Made by a program: the position numbers and the translations under genes. Below the pieces are notes generated by a model. The model searched no databases. It saw only the letters and a list, made by a program, of their open reading frames with translations, and was not told the DNA's origin. Below, one piece after another: positions 49,082 to 61,052 of a stretch of DNA of 64,000 nucleotides. How positions within the stretch are numbered: the first letter of the stretch is position 1; the number at the start of each line of letters is the position of its first letter. The stretch is from Oreocharis arfaki. Its lineage: Eukaryota > Chordata > Aves > Passeriformes > Paramythiidae. The stretch lies in contig VZRR01013404.1 in NCBI GenBank assembly GCA_013398015.1, positions 173,035 to 237,034 of the forward strand, read 5' to 3'.

Positions 49082-49510
49082 GTTTGGTGCTGCTGGGCAG
49101 GGCTGGCACAGCACTCAACATTCCCCCAGCAGCGGGCTGGGGGTGGGCAAGGTCCCACCAGGGGACACAGCCAGACCAGCGACCCAAACTGACCCAAGGG
49201 ACATTCCCAGCCATGTGATGCTGACTCATACAAAACCGAAGAGAAGGAGGAAGAAGGGGGATCACTGATTATTTACCATGCTGGCCTTCCAGAGCAGCCA
49301 CTCTGTGATGGAGCCCTGCTTCCCTTGGATGTTGCTTGCTGATGGGAACTAGAGAATAAAATCTTTGGGCTTTTTCCTTTGCTTCTGCACATCCAATCTT
49401 CACTTTTGCTTTAATAAACTGCTTTACCTCATCCTCCTTGTTCTCCATCACGTTTTCTCTACCTTGTCCAGCTGAGGAGTGACAGAGCAGCTTGGTGAGC
49501 ACCCACCATA
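49082..49510 (+). mobile_element. avian ERV LTR remnant, first of two adjacent
   Basis: Recognised from ordered LTR blocks: CAAACTGACCCAAGGGACAT, CATGTGATGCTGACTCATAC (a degraded TATA region), GATGGAGCCCTGCTTCCCTT, TTTGCTTTAATAAACTGCTT (polyadenylation region), and the 3' block CAGCTGAGGAGTGACAGAGC. The 3' end stops near 49510, where the next LTR remnant begins after a short gap. The left border is approximate. Confidence 0.75.
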
Positions 49511-49544
49511 CAGATATTGGGTTTGCCCGGCAAAGTTCTGGTAG

Positions 49545-50107
49545 TGGGGGGGCTACAGGGGTGGATTCTGTGAGGAGCTTCCAGAAGCACCCCCATGTCC
49601 AGAAGAGCCAATGCCAGCTGGCTCCAGGACAGACCTGCCACTGGCCAAGGCTGAGCCCAGCAGAGATGGTGGTGACGCCTTGGGAATAATGGATTTAAGA
49701 ACGAAAGAAAAGTTCTTGCACAGCTGTAATTGGGTGCAGAGAAGAGTGGGGTGAGATGTGATGAACTGCCCTTAACCCCCATTCCCAACTCCCTGTGCTG
49801 CTGGGAGGGGAGGAGGGAGAGAATCGGGAATAAAGTTAAGCCTGGGAAGGAGGCAGCAGTGGGGGGCAGGTGTTTAAGATTTGTTTTACTTCTCATTATC
49901 CTGTTCTTTGTCAATAAATTCAATCCATTTCCCCAAGTCGAGTCTGCTTTTCCCATGACAGTGATGGGAGAGGGAGGGATCTCTCCCTGCCCCTATCTGA
50001 ACTCCAGGGCCTTTCATTATCTTTTCTCTCCTCTGTCCAGCTGAGAAAAGCAGTGATAGAGAGGCTTTGGTGGGTGTCTGGGATCCAGCCAGGTAAAACT
50101 GACCACA
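49545..50107 (+). mobile_element. avian ERV LTR remnant, second of two adjacent, internally shortened
   Basis: Ordered blocks of a long avian ERV LTR: GAGCCAATGCCAGCTGGCTC, CCACTGGCCAAGGCTGAGCC, GGTGGTGACGCCTTGGGAAT, TTGCACAGCTGTAATTGG, then GATGTGATGAACTGCCCTTA, AATCGGGAATAAAGTTAAGC, GTCAATAAATTCAATCC, CCCCAAGTCGAGTCTGCTTT and the end GTGATAGAGAGGCTTTGGTG. Compared with the form I know, the segment between the first and second set of blocks is missing most of a GC-rich internal repeat region. Confidence 0.85.
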
Positions 50108-51612
50108 ACCCCACTCGACAGCAATACATTGACTTTTGAAGGTCTCTGCCTGGCTGCTAAATGCCTGAAACACGAGACAAAAAGATGCACTTACTTAAGA
50201 AGAGACCCGTGGGGATATCAGCTCAATGAACTAGAAACAAGCAGTTTCAATTGAACCGTCTCAGCTGCAACTGTGTAACACAGTCAGTTCTGGAGCATGT
50301 CCCTGTGAAGGACAAACAAAGCACCTGCAACTAAAACAATTAACTTAAAAATTCGGGGCAGTCCTATCGGTGTGACCACCCACAAGCGTCTTCCAACTTT
50401 CCGTGGGAAGAGAGTGATCAGCATGGTTTTGAAAGCAAATACTGCTATTAAAAAGGGAGATCTCCCAGGGAAGGAGAGGTTTCAGAGCACATCAGTGCTC
50501 GAAAATACCTGAGATTTTTACTCAAAAAACTTAGTTACTCAGCAAACCTGAGTAAGGTGTTTATTTTGTTGTTTGTCTCAGAGGTGGAAGGGAACAACAG
50601 CCAACTGAGTTCAACCTTCCTCCTAACAGTAGCACATCAGTGGCTCTCTGAGGCTACTCACACGGAGCAAACACCAGAACCACCAGGAGCTTTAGTGGAA
50701 ACTTCCATTTTGGTCTCACAACCAGGGAAAAGCATCTAGATTATCCAGCTTTTCTCCAGCCAGGAAAGCAGTTGCATTGTGTTTCAATTTGCCTTTGTAT
50801 CTGGAGCATGAAAAACATTCTGGAGAGGTTTGTTGTGCCCGAAGGAAAAGAAATAATCATGAGCATTAAGTATTTATATTGCACCATATATATATTAATG
50901 TCACCTATTTTTTACCACTGAAAGCCACACTAAAGCTTTCTTGCTTTTAATAAAATTTGTTATTGGAAATAAAAACTCTTTGTGTATTCTGTATAATTCA
51001 TATTGTTCTATCATGAAAACATATGGCTCAGATTGCTCATTCATATGAGGATAAATATGTTTATTCTCCCACTGACTCAGTGCTATGAAAAACTCAATTC
51101 ACTCGAAAGTTACCCATAATGTAACTCAAAAAATGAGTGTTTAAATCCCTCAGAGCCTTCTTACCGGGAAAAGGTAACCCAATAATTAAAGAGAGCTGCT
51201 TTTCATCAGGAAAATCAGCAGTTTTGCAACAAAAAATAACTACTAGTGCAAACATTAGCATTTTCTTCACTGTTACAAATATGATTCCATTTGAATGTGT
51301 GCATCCTGGTAATTTCCATATATTTAGGCCCAGTCTGCAGACAGCACCCAACAGCCTGGAGTGGTACTTTATTATTCAGCTGTGCACTGGCTAAAAATTC
51401 TATCCAGTTGCTCAGCACTCCACAAACAACCAACAATTTGGGTCTAAAGTGTGCTAATCAGTGTAACAGAGTTATCTGATAACCAACACAGCGCTGACAT
51501 GCCACTGCAGGCACACCCTCCTCCCCTGCACAGGCACAGCTCTGCCACAGGACTGCAACCCTTGAGCATCAATGCAATCCCCTCTGCTCTTCGCAGGGTA
51601 AGAGCCAGACTG

Positions 51613-51646
<34 letters not shown>
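51613..51646. repeat. A34 homopolymer followed by an ambiguous base
   Basis: Thirty-four consecutive A bases, then C and seven more A. An undetermined base N lies at 51665. The length and sequence here should be treated as unreliable. Confidence 0.9.
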
Positions 51647-51647
<1 letters not shown>

Positions 51648-52299
51648 AAAAAAAGAATCAACTANCTACTTCTCTTCATGGACAGGGACCTCTTTGATGT
51701 CTCACTCTTCTAAGATGAAGCTTTTTAAAGATAAAAATTACTCTGTCAATAATTACAAGCAGTAGGACTCATCCTCAAAGCCTCAAGGTTTAGTTTTGGA
51801 GAACAAGTGATGTGAAAGCGATTTCCTTTGTTATTGGAAAGATTTCTGTTGCATTTTCAGATAATGTATTTTCAGGCTTTCATCTTAAGTGACAAGAAAT
51901 ATTCTTGGATATTCTTTTTTCCTTGGAAGTATTTCTGAAGGGTTTTAAAAACTGACAGGTATATTCATAGTGCCTTAACAAAAAGGCTCCCCACGTGTGT
52001 GCAGCAGCTTGACTTCCACCCTTTGGATTTTACCAAATTATCACTGTGTCAGTCCTTTTGGTCAGCCCAGAAGGATTCTGTATTGGACAAAGCCAGAATA
52101 CTTCATGGAAGCAACACCTGGGATCAGAAACTGATTCCAAAAATTTTGAAGCATTCTTGGGTTTAACTGAATTACACAAAACTGGCCTCTGAAAGTTTCT
52201 TCCTCCACTGCACTTCACACTAAAATGGAAATGGCATTTTAGACTTTTCTGCTGTAACTGTCTTCAGTTGCTTGTGCAAAAATGATTGGAAAGGACGTG

Positions 52300-52585
52300 G
52301 TCTGCGTGACAGATGTGACATGATACCCAGGATATGACACCTGTGAACTGTATCACATGACATCATATCACATGACACGTGATACACGACATCTTAGAGA
52401 GGTATGACAGTATGATTACAAAAATCATGTATTATATAATGATACACGGCAAATACAATATGTGATACATATACAACATGTGATGATATGAATTATTAAT
52501 AAAAATTATTATAATTATCGTATATAATATATATTCTATGATATATGGCCTATATATATGAGAGAGATATATGAGATATAACAGG
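52300..52585. repeat. degenerate ATCACATGACA/GATACAC repeat and TATA-rich tract
   Basis: Repeated ATGACA, GATAC and ATATCACATGACA-like words, e.g. ATCACATGACA twice at 52352-52377. Perfect 7-base arms GTATCAC (52350-52356) and GTGATAC (52379-52385) can pair. The tract grades into TATATA-rich sequence near 52520-52585. Confidence 0.75.
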
Positions 52586-54825
52586 ACTTTTTTTTTTTTG
52601 TTTTGTTTTTCTGAGAGATCCTCATAAGAACATGTTCCACCAGACTAAGCTCGCCTGTTTTTCCGGATTTTTTGTGTATTTCAAGAAGGAACAGGTTTAG
52701 AAAAAAAAAAGATGAGTCACAACCTTGTGCAGTCCTGAACCCTGAACAATCAGGCAAGCAATGATTTTCATTACTACTTCATGTTCAGTGAAAACTTTAA
52801 ATATCACATAAATTCTCCACTTAATAGCTGGATTTTCTGCATTTTGCCTGGATTAAGGTACATTGTCTCAAGATACTAAATGTGACAAATCTCATTTTCA
52901 AACCTACTACAATATGTTTCAAAATCTATTCCAAAAGCCCTTTTACTGCCTTTCAGTAAAAACCACCTATTAACTATGCTGAATCACAGTGCACTATATA
53001 AATGGAAGGAAGAATCTAATAAAAGATAAGATATTAATAAAAATGAGGAGTGGGAAGATGGATCAACAACTGAGAAAGCCACTTAGCAACGATAAAGGTC
53101 CAGGAATGAAAAGGATGCTGCACACAGGAAGCAAATTTATGCAAAACACAGGCTAGAGTACAACTGAACAAGTATCTGCCTTTGAATAATAAAAGAGCAG
53201 TTCTTTCACGTTTAGGAAAATGTACTTAGTTAAAAAATATTAGCACTTGGATTACCAGGTATGGGGCAGGTATTTTTGTACACTGTCACAGTTAGTAAGT
53301 TTTCTGTCCTAAATACACTTCAAAATTAAAACCAGACGTGCAGAATGAAAATTTAAAGCCTGTTCCAATTATTTGAAGAGTCAATGTAGCTAAGGAAGAA
53401 CGTAAGGGAAAACAGGAGGAAGGGTGGTATTATTTATTTCCATAGTAATCATCATATAATACTTCATAATTAAGAAAAGTCTTAAGTCACTTAACAAATG
53501 GCTTGGAAAGAATTCCTTGAGCACTTGGAATACTGTCAGTTTTGCTGCCCAGCATCTCAGATCCAAACAACTGATGTCTGTCTGCTTCGTTTTAGCCCAC
53601 ATCTGTCCAATTGGTACCACGCAATGGGCACCTCTGTGCGATTTTCACCAACAAAATTTTCACCCTCTCCCCAGTCTCTCACCTCCAGAGAATTAAAAGG
53701 TTAAACATTCAAGGCAACAAGTCACATATTTTAAGAAACTTAAAGAAAGAATTAATACATTTAATGGATTACTAGTTAAACAAAGCTGCACATACCTGTG
53801 AAGGGCCTTATTAAAAATGTCAGCCTTGCTATTGTCAGGCAGTAAGGAATACATAAGGCTCAAGTTTTCTGGGCACTAGAGCTCTGTTGTCTCTTTTTTT
53901 TTCCCTTGTCCAAGATCAACTTCATCAAAAGGATGGACTGAGTATTTATCCAATAATTGACACTAATAGGAGAGGGATGGTGGGAACAAAACTTCTGGAT
54001 AAGCTCACATTACCGAAAGCAGGAGCTGCCTACTGGCCCATAGTGACGGATTGATCACGTGTGGTCACTCTCGTTTCCCATCTCTGGACGCAGCCCTGTG
54101 AAGGGCCCAGCTCTGGGGGATAGACTTCTGCTCCCCATGCCTCATTTCCAAAATTAAGCACAGAAGGGTATTCTAGGAAGAGAGACAAAGCTAACCAAAC
54201 CACAGCAAAATTGCACCAGGACAAGCAATCTGCTGTCCACCCAATGCCTCTTGTAGAAGAGGAGTGAGCTAAAGGTCCCTAAGCAGAATTCCCTTGGCAG
54301 ATATTCAGACATTCCCAGGACACCCCTCACCTATCTTTGGAAACTTTCTGCAGCACACAGATCTGTATCTATGCTCAGTTTGGTGGAGAGGGGCTTTCCA
54401 CATGCGAATCAATGTAGACATCTCCATTTGGAAGACGAAGAAAGTGCTGCTGACTGCACTGGGGAGAGAGAACTCTGCTGTGCATGAATAGTCCAAAGAG
54501 TCAGAGTCACGTCCTATCTACTAGCACTGGGCACCAGCTAATGGTGAGACAGCTTCAAGAAACCTTAGAGTGTCTTTTAGTCAAATGTGACAGAGAGGGC
54601 CAACTATAGCTTGGCCTCATCACTAGAGATAAATAAGGAACACTGCACTGACGAAACACCAGGGTAACACAGCAAGACCACTGGAAGATGCAGCCTGGAA
54701 CTTTCTTGAGGAAATGAGGATGTGCCAAGTGAAGAAAATCCAACTATACACAGCGGACAGCAACCATGCAAATTGCCAAGAACCCAGACTGTTTCCAGCA
54801 GAAGAAATCTGATGCTGAAAGTTGC

Positions 54826-54922
54826 CCGCGGGCCTCTGGCGCACCGAGAGCACGGTAACTTCCTGCCACGTGAAGCACAGATGCAGGGACTGCGAGAGGA
54901 TTACGCTGCTTAACGAGAGCAC
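54826..54922. other. small CpG-dense patch
   Basis: About ten CpG in 97 bases, including CCGCGG and a CACGTG E-box, in a CpG-poor background. Too small to call a promoter CpG island. Confidence 0.45.
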
Positions 54923-57384
54923 GTAAGAACCAGAGCTTGCATAACATCACTGAGAACCATGTCAGTAAGAGAATTAATTCAGAAGTGTTCTACTTCAGAG
55001 TTACGTACAAGGTTTTAGGAGAAGATAAGCGAGACTATCAGCCTGAAATTAAACAGGCTGCTTATTGCGTTTGGCATACCCAAGTCAGCATGGTCAGCCA
55101 AACCAAGACCTCCAAACTTGAAAGAAAAAGCACTTCACAGAAAGATGTTAAGCTCAGGTTCAAGAGCACTTTGCTTTTGCCATGGTAGAATACAGAATAA
55201 AATGCTGCAGTAAATGAACGGAGAAAGGTGTAGCACATAATGGAGGAGGAATTCCTCCATTCCCATCACTGAGGTTAACTGGTGGCTCATCAGCCAGGCC
55301 ATTCCTGCATAGATCAAATTGCTAACCCAGGGTCCAAGGACAATATTAATGTGATAACAGAACAGATCTCAAAAATTCAAGCACTCAGCAGTCTGTGCTT
55401 TAAGACACAGACCAAAGTTCTTCTGTCATACAGCTGCTGGAATAATCTGTACAAGCAGAGAGTGAATGTCCCCAGAGCACAAAAGGAGGAAGAACTTAGA
55501 TTCTGGCTGAAACGAACCAATCAAATCTGTAAAAAGAGAATGAGGGGGAAAAACATGGAAAAATAAATGACTCCAAGTATTCCCTCTGTCTTAAGACAGC
55601 ACAAGCTTTTGTATAAAGCTGTTGGAAACTCAGAATACATTTACAGTACCCATTAAGGAAATGTATTCTGTAGATTACTTTCTCAGCAAAGAAGGCAAAT
55701 AAAGGAAAAGCATAGATATTTGGATGATATAAAAAGTTAATACTTGTAAAGATTATGCCTTAACCTAAAAGAAATAGCATGACTAAACAGGAGTCTAAAC
55801 AGCCCTAGGAAGAACTAGAATTCGCAGAGTAAATCAAAGAAATAAGGTAAATTTCCTAAAAATAAAAACAACATTAATACCACATTTGCAAATGGAGACA
55901 CCTCAAACTGTTCAGGTGACCACAAAGATGATACAACAAAGGGCTATTGCAAAAATACCTCAATTTCCTTCAATATCTGATCAGAGATATATCAGCATAT
56001 TGTTTGCTGTTTATCAGCACCAGTGATTGTTCTGTCTCCGCCAGATAAAGACACATGAGGAGTATCTAGGTCACAGTCCGCATAAGTACTTTGGCTAAGG
56101 ACACTCTGTGGCTCTACAACAAACCAAACTCTTTTGCAACACCAGTAACTGGAACTTGCTTTCCCAAATAGGTGCTGATCAACCAACCTCCAGCCAAGGT
56201 AAGGACACTAGGAGGGAAAATCCCTCAGCATCTGGTGACTCACTGAAAACATGGCTAGTTTCCACATGGACAAAACTTATGGTTTGAAGGGGAAGGAAGA
56301 TTTAACAACCTCAAAGGTTTTTCTTCTTGTTTGGTAAGGAGACACATCTGAAAATTGCTTTATATGAGGAAGCCAACTACTGCATCCCTGAGAACACATA
56401 GTGTTAAAGCAGTCTGAATGAACATTGGGAATTTGATCACGTCGAAGGTCCCTTCTCTCAGCATCAAGGAGCCCAATTCCTACTGCTGACCAAAGCACTG
56501 CACAGGGAGCAAAAACCAAGAGCCATTGTCAGAGGAACTTTAAATCTGTACAAGAAACACAGCACAAAGCCATAGTGGAAAAGAGCTTTAGTGCTGCCAC
56601 CTGTGAAAAGCCAAACACGAGAGTTTCTGCTGTCAGTGGATCCAGTGCCACGGTGTCATCCTGCCATCAAGACGCTGTTTCTGAGTTAATGGATTTCCAG
56701 TGAAGATCAACCTCTATCTCTTTTTTGTGATTCCAGGTCTCTTTTCCTATCTCACTGCTGCCCTTGATGCTGAAAACTAGTAAGGCAGAGCTTCCACATT
56801 CCCACTGTTACTACTCCTCTGACAAGCTTTGCCCATTGAGTCCTTCAAAGACTCTGTGCCAAAAGGCAAAGAAATGTACAGGCTTAATGGAACTTCTTGA
56901 CCAAATTCATTTCGGGGAATTCTGGAGTTCCAATTCCTCAAAACTACGACAAGTCCCAAGACACACTTTGCCTTACACTGAGCTGACTCCCTCCTCAAAG
57001 CACCCACAGCTTGGAGAACACCTCCTTGCCTTCACCCAGAAATCATTCCAGCAGGATCCATCACTCACTGAGGAACTGGGGGATTAAATGGTAAATGAAA
57101 TTCATGCTGGTACATGCAAAGTAATGCAGGGAGGAAATCCCTTTCACTCAGCACTGCATCTTAGAGAGACAGGAAGACTATAATGAAATTATGCACATCA
57201 ATTCTATGCAGATAGTGATTTAGCACTCAGTAGCAGATAGAATTTCAGAAGCTGATGAGAAAAAAGAAAAGGGGGAAAAAAGAAAAACTCATTATATCAT
57301 GGTATGATTTTTCTACATCTCTAGAGCTGGAAAGGGATCAGGAATGAAAAGGATAGTAAGAGGTGGAAAATGTTTTCTGTATGC

Positions 57385-57640
57385 AAAGCATTTGAACAGA
57401 CTAGGAAGATTCAGCTGGGAAGGAATTTGATAAAAGTCTACAAAAAATTACAAGCAGCATTGACAAACTGAATAGACAGCAATCCTGCATCACCTCCCAT
57501 AATACAAGAATTATCAGATAGCACTTTGCAAAACAACAAAAGGAGGTGGTTTCAGCACGCAGTTTAACTGGATTTCTGTTTATGACAGAAGCTTACTTAT
57601 CTTTCAAGAACAATTAGACAAATTCTGTGGATTAAAACTC
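57385..57640 (+). mobile_element. old, strongly diverged CR1 3' region
   Basis: Block order GATTCAGCTGGGAAGGAATT, TGATAAAAGTCTACAAAAAA, TCCCATAATACAAGAATTAT, CAAAACAACAAAAGGAGGTG, TTTCAGCACGCAGTTTAACT and ACAATTAGACAAATTC follows an ancient CR1 type also known from other sauropsids. Heavily mutated, with no terminal octamers seen. Confidence 0.65.
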
Positions 57641-60639
57641 CCACCAACAGCTATTAAACACAGCACTGTGGCTCTGCTGCCAGACAGAATGTACCTGTGA
57701 GGCAGCCAGCCAGAATCCGAGAGGGTATATCTGGAGAAATACAATTTCCCTATACTTAGATAAAAAAATACCTAGCCAAGCCAATACCAGCAAGCAAGAA
57801 GGATGCTTAACCTGAGTCAAACATCCACTCTTACACCCTTCTCCAGTGTCATCTGCCCAATCCAAGAGTCACACTGGTCATTAAATTGTTTCTAGGAAGG
57901 CAGCTATTCCCTTTTGCTGTCACAATGAAACAGGAATGAGATCTCACCTTTTTTTCTTTTTAAAGGCTAATATTGTATAGATATTTATGCCTTACTGTGT
58001 CCTGCTGCTGGCTTGTGTTTTGATGGCTTTGCTTTCTGTTGTATTGTGCTTTATATGGTATAAAACAATGAAAGGTTTGTGTTCAGGTGATCTTCAGCTT
58101 TGACCAAAAGCTGCCACAGCACACCACTAAAAAAGCCAGACGGTGCAGAAGAATTAATTTTTCGAATTTTAAGTGGCACTTTGCTACTCCTGTCTTAAAG
58201 CAATGTGTTCTTCAGACATTATTTCATCCTCATGTGCCAGAACTGCTCCTAACTACACATATCATTACCTTTGCAGAGATCATTCGCTCTTGTGACAGAA
58301 CAAACTTCAGGGTTAGGTGCTGGTTTATGTATTTTAGGGCACTGGCCTTTCAGCTTAGCCCTGCTGGAAATTCTGGATCCCCTTCACAGGGGAAGGAAGG
58401 CCAGAGAAACTGCCATCCCAATTAACTTCCACTGCATCCATCATCATCATTTGGTACTTCAAAATTCAGGCTCTGAGTTTTGGAATTCTCGCTATGAACG
58501 CTTGCTGGGTCACCATGTTTGTTTTTGGTGTATCATTACATTTGTTAGCAGTAGCAAGCAGCAGAACACACAGCTTGCTTTGCTGGGTCTGCTTTGCTAC
58601 TCGTAGCTAGACAAATTAATTTTGATTACATCCTTCTTCCTGCTCCCCCAAATGAATAAAAGCATCATTCTGATGGATTGCACTCAGCTTGGATACAGAA
58701 ACAACACGTGAGATAATTTCACCTTACAACCCAAGAGGTATTTACCACAAAATACTTTTTAGGCTTTCTGAAAGAGGATTAAAAAATTTGTGATTCTATG
58801 ATAAGCTGAGCCATTACGTACTTAAGAACTGAAGATACCAAATTCCTTGAGGATCATGTCTTAGCTTTGTTTTCAAGAAAAGTACATAGGTAATCTACTC
58901 TCTTAAGCAAAGCTTTGGGGTTTTTTTAGTGGCTTCCTAAACTCTTCAAACACCAAGACTCTGGCTGTTCAATCACGGAAAACGCTCTTGTGCAAGAGGA
59001 CAGGACTTCTGAGGGCTTGCAATGATGATGGCTCTGGAAACAAGCTGATCATACCATGTGCTCAGCATCTCAATTCACAGGAAAAAACATGTTCTTGTGG
59101 AGGGCCACTCTGTGCCAGACACAAATTCTCCATAAGGGCCATGCAACTGACAGGCATTTTTTGTTGTTCTGGCAGCTGAATCGGAAGAAAATTAGAAAAG
59201 AAATTAATGTTTAAACGGGCTAAACATTTGTTTGGTTTTGATGCCTGAAACTAAAACACCAGAACATTTACTCTATAGCAGGCAGAAAGGAAAAGGAAAG
59301 GAATAAAGCAAAGGAAAGAGGAATTAGGCTCATTAAACAGGAAAATGATTTTCCAAGTTCTGATCAGTACCACCTGAAACAAATTCATTGCTACCAGCCC
59401 CAGCACCACTTCATGTGGAAGACACAAAGAGGAAGAAGACCCCAACAGATAATTTTGAGGTAGAAGCCTGGCTCAGTTTGGAAGTTTGCTGGCAGCTACT
59501 GGGCAGCCAGCCCATGCCAGCAGTAAACTGCAAAACACAGTCAATCCCAAACGTGGTAACTAAAGCAAATTACAAGATTTCCATTTTCCTGCCTAAGCCC
59601 ACCCAGAAAAGGACACAGGGCTGACAACACAGATCAGGGAAGGCAGAGCTAATTCAGAAATTAAGCAGAAATCTCAGCTTTGATCATGATGAGTGATCAC
59701 AGTACAGTTTCATTTATATTATTTATTTTATACAGGATTTTTAATTGTTTGTTGTAATATGCAGGAGGTAGCAAAATCAGTGCTTGCTTTCTGAGCCTAA
59801 TTATCAAAAAAGACAGTAACATAAACACATCCTGCTTAAGAAAAGTGTTGACTTCCTTGAGAATATTGCTCCTCTTTTATCTTTCCTTGAAAAGCAACTG
59901 GCACCAAGAGCTGTGACTGGGGCTTTCTGTGACATAGGCACAGTACAGGGCACTCCTGAAAACCATAGTGGGAGCTCTGGCTAGAGGCTATAAGATTGAT
60001 CTATAATTACCATTGGTTTAAGACTATTGGATTACATTTCAGTGATCAAGAGAGAAAAATAATGCCTTAAATGTTTCAAACTGTGAAGCCTTGTGAACAT
60101 GTTTATTCTGTATTTCATTTCCATCACTGCAGAACGTTTGGAGCCATGTTACTCATGTTCAACAAAAAGTAATAAATTGTGTTCTTAGTAGTTCTCAGTC
60201 ACTTGAACTCATGTTCATGCTACTGAAAATTTCCCCCTGCAGTCCACACTCAGCAGGTTTTGGGAGAAGCTAGGTGGAGTTAGGAAATAGTAACAAAGTT
60301 TAAAAACTAAACCAAAATTTGCCATAAGCATTCACCTTGTTGCAGCTCTCATCACAGAGAGAGCAGACCAGTAGAAAAGCACAAAATGAACACATGTAAT
60401 GCAAATTAATTTTAAGGAGAGCTGTGTGTGCATGTAGATCCATATTTATTTCTCTTGTGTTCAATAGATTCTAGGAAAAAAAAAAAACCAGCAAACTTCA
60501 GACTCTGGCCTTAGGGCTTAAGTGACTAATGATGGATAGAAGTTTCCCTGCTATTGATGTGTTGCTATGAGAAAGGAGAGACTAATAAAGACTGAATTAA
60601 TGGACTGCATGACACAAAACTGCGGAAATCTAACCACAG
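57641..60639. other. 3 kb without a recognisable gene
   Basis: Only short open frames. No repeat family recognised. Confidence 0.5.
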
Positions 60640-61000
60640 AAACATGGAATGGATGGGGCTGGCAGGGACCTCTGGAGATCAGCCTGAGCCCCCTGCTCAA
60701 GGGTCACCAGGAGCGAGTTCCTGCATCCAGGTGGGTTTTGAATCTCTCTAGAGAAGGAGACTGCACAGCCTCTCTGTGAAGCCAGCTCCAGTGCTCTGTC
60801 ACCCTCACACACCCATAAGCTCCTGACTCGTTCTTCACCCACTCCTTGGCAGAGCTCAACACGTTCCAGCTGCTCTCTCACATAAACAGCAGCTCCACCA
60901 CCCTGCCTTGCTGCCCCGGCTTTCCTAGAAGGAGTGCAGCCATCCATGACCGTGTTCCCACCATGTCTCTGTGGCTGCAGTGAGATCATGGCCCTGATGA
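60640..61000 (-). mobile_element. CR1 LINE with endonuclease piece joined directly to the 3' end
   Basis: On the minus strand, about 60992-60801 encodes a fragment of the CR1 ORF2 endonuclease: TETWW (near 60971-60957) in one frame, then after a frameshift VMDG, RQGGGAAVYVREQLE and RVRSLWV. At about 60800 it switches to CR1 3' UTR sequence (GAGCTGGCTTCACAGAGAGG, CCTTGAGCAGGGGG, GATCTCCAGAGGTCCCTGCC). The whole reverse-transcriptase region between these parts is missing. The copy is non-functional. Confidence 0.85.
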
Positions 61001-61052
61001 TAAAGAGCAGAAAAGCAAAAGTAGTACCACTGCTGCCAATTCCCTTCCTCAC

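Larger units (their letters stand above)
50108..57384. other. 7.3 kb without a recognisable gene
   Basis: Holds a 34-base poly(A) tract with a nearby N (51613-51665), a self-complementary AT-rich repeat tract (52300-52585) and a CpG-dense patch (54826-54922). No exon recognised. Confidence 0.5.

Noticed and set aside
48864..49265. 133-codon minus-strand frame
   Set aside because: Overlaps and is antisense to the ERV LTR remnant at 49082-49510.
49459..49956. 165-codon minus-strand frame
   Set aside because: Lies across the two LTR remnants in antisense; not a gene.
60630..61052. 140-codon minus-strand frame as an intact gene
   Set aside because: It is CR1 endonuclease debris read through into the CR1 3' UTR, with a frameshift and no reverse transcriptase.
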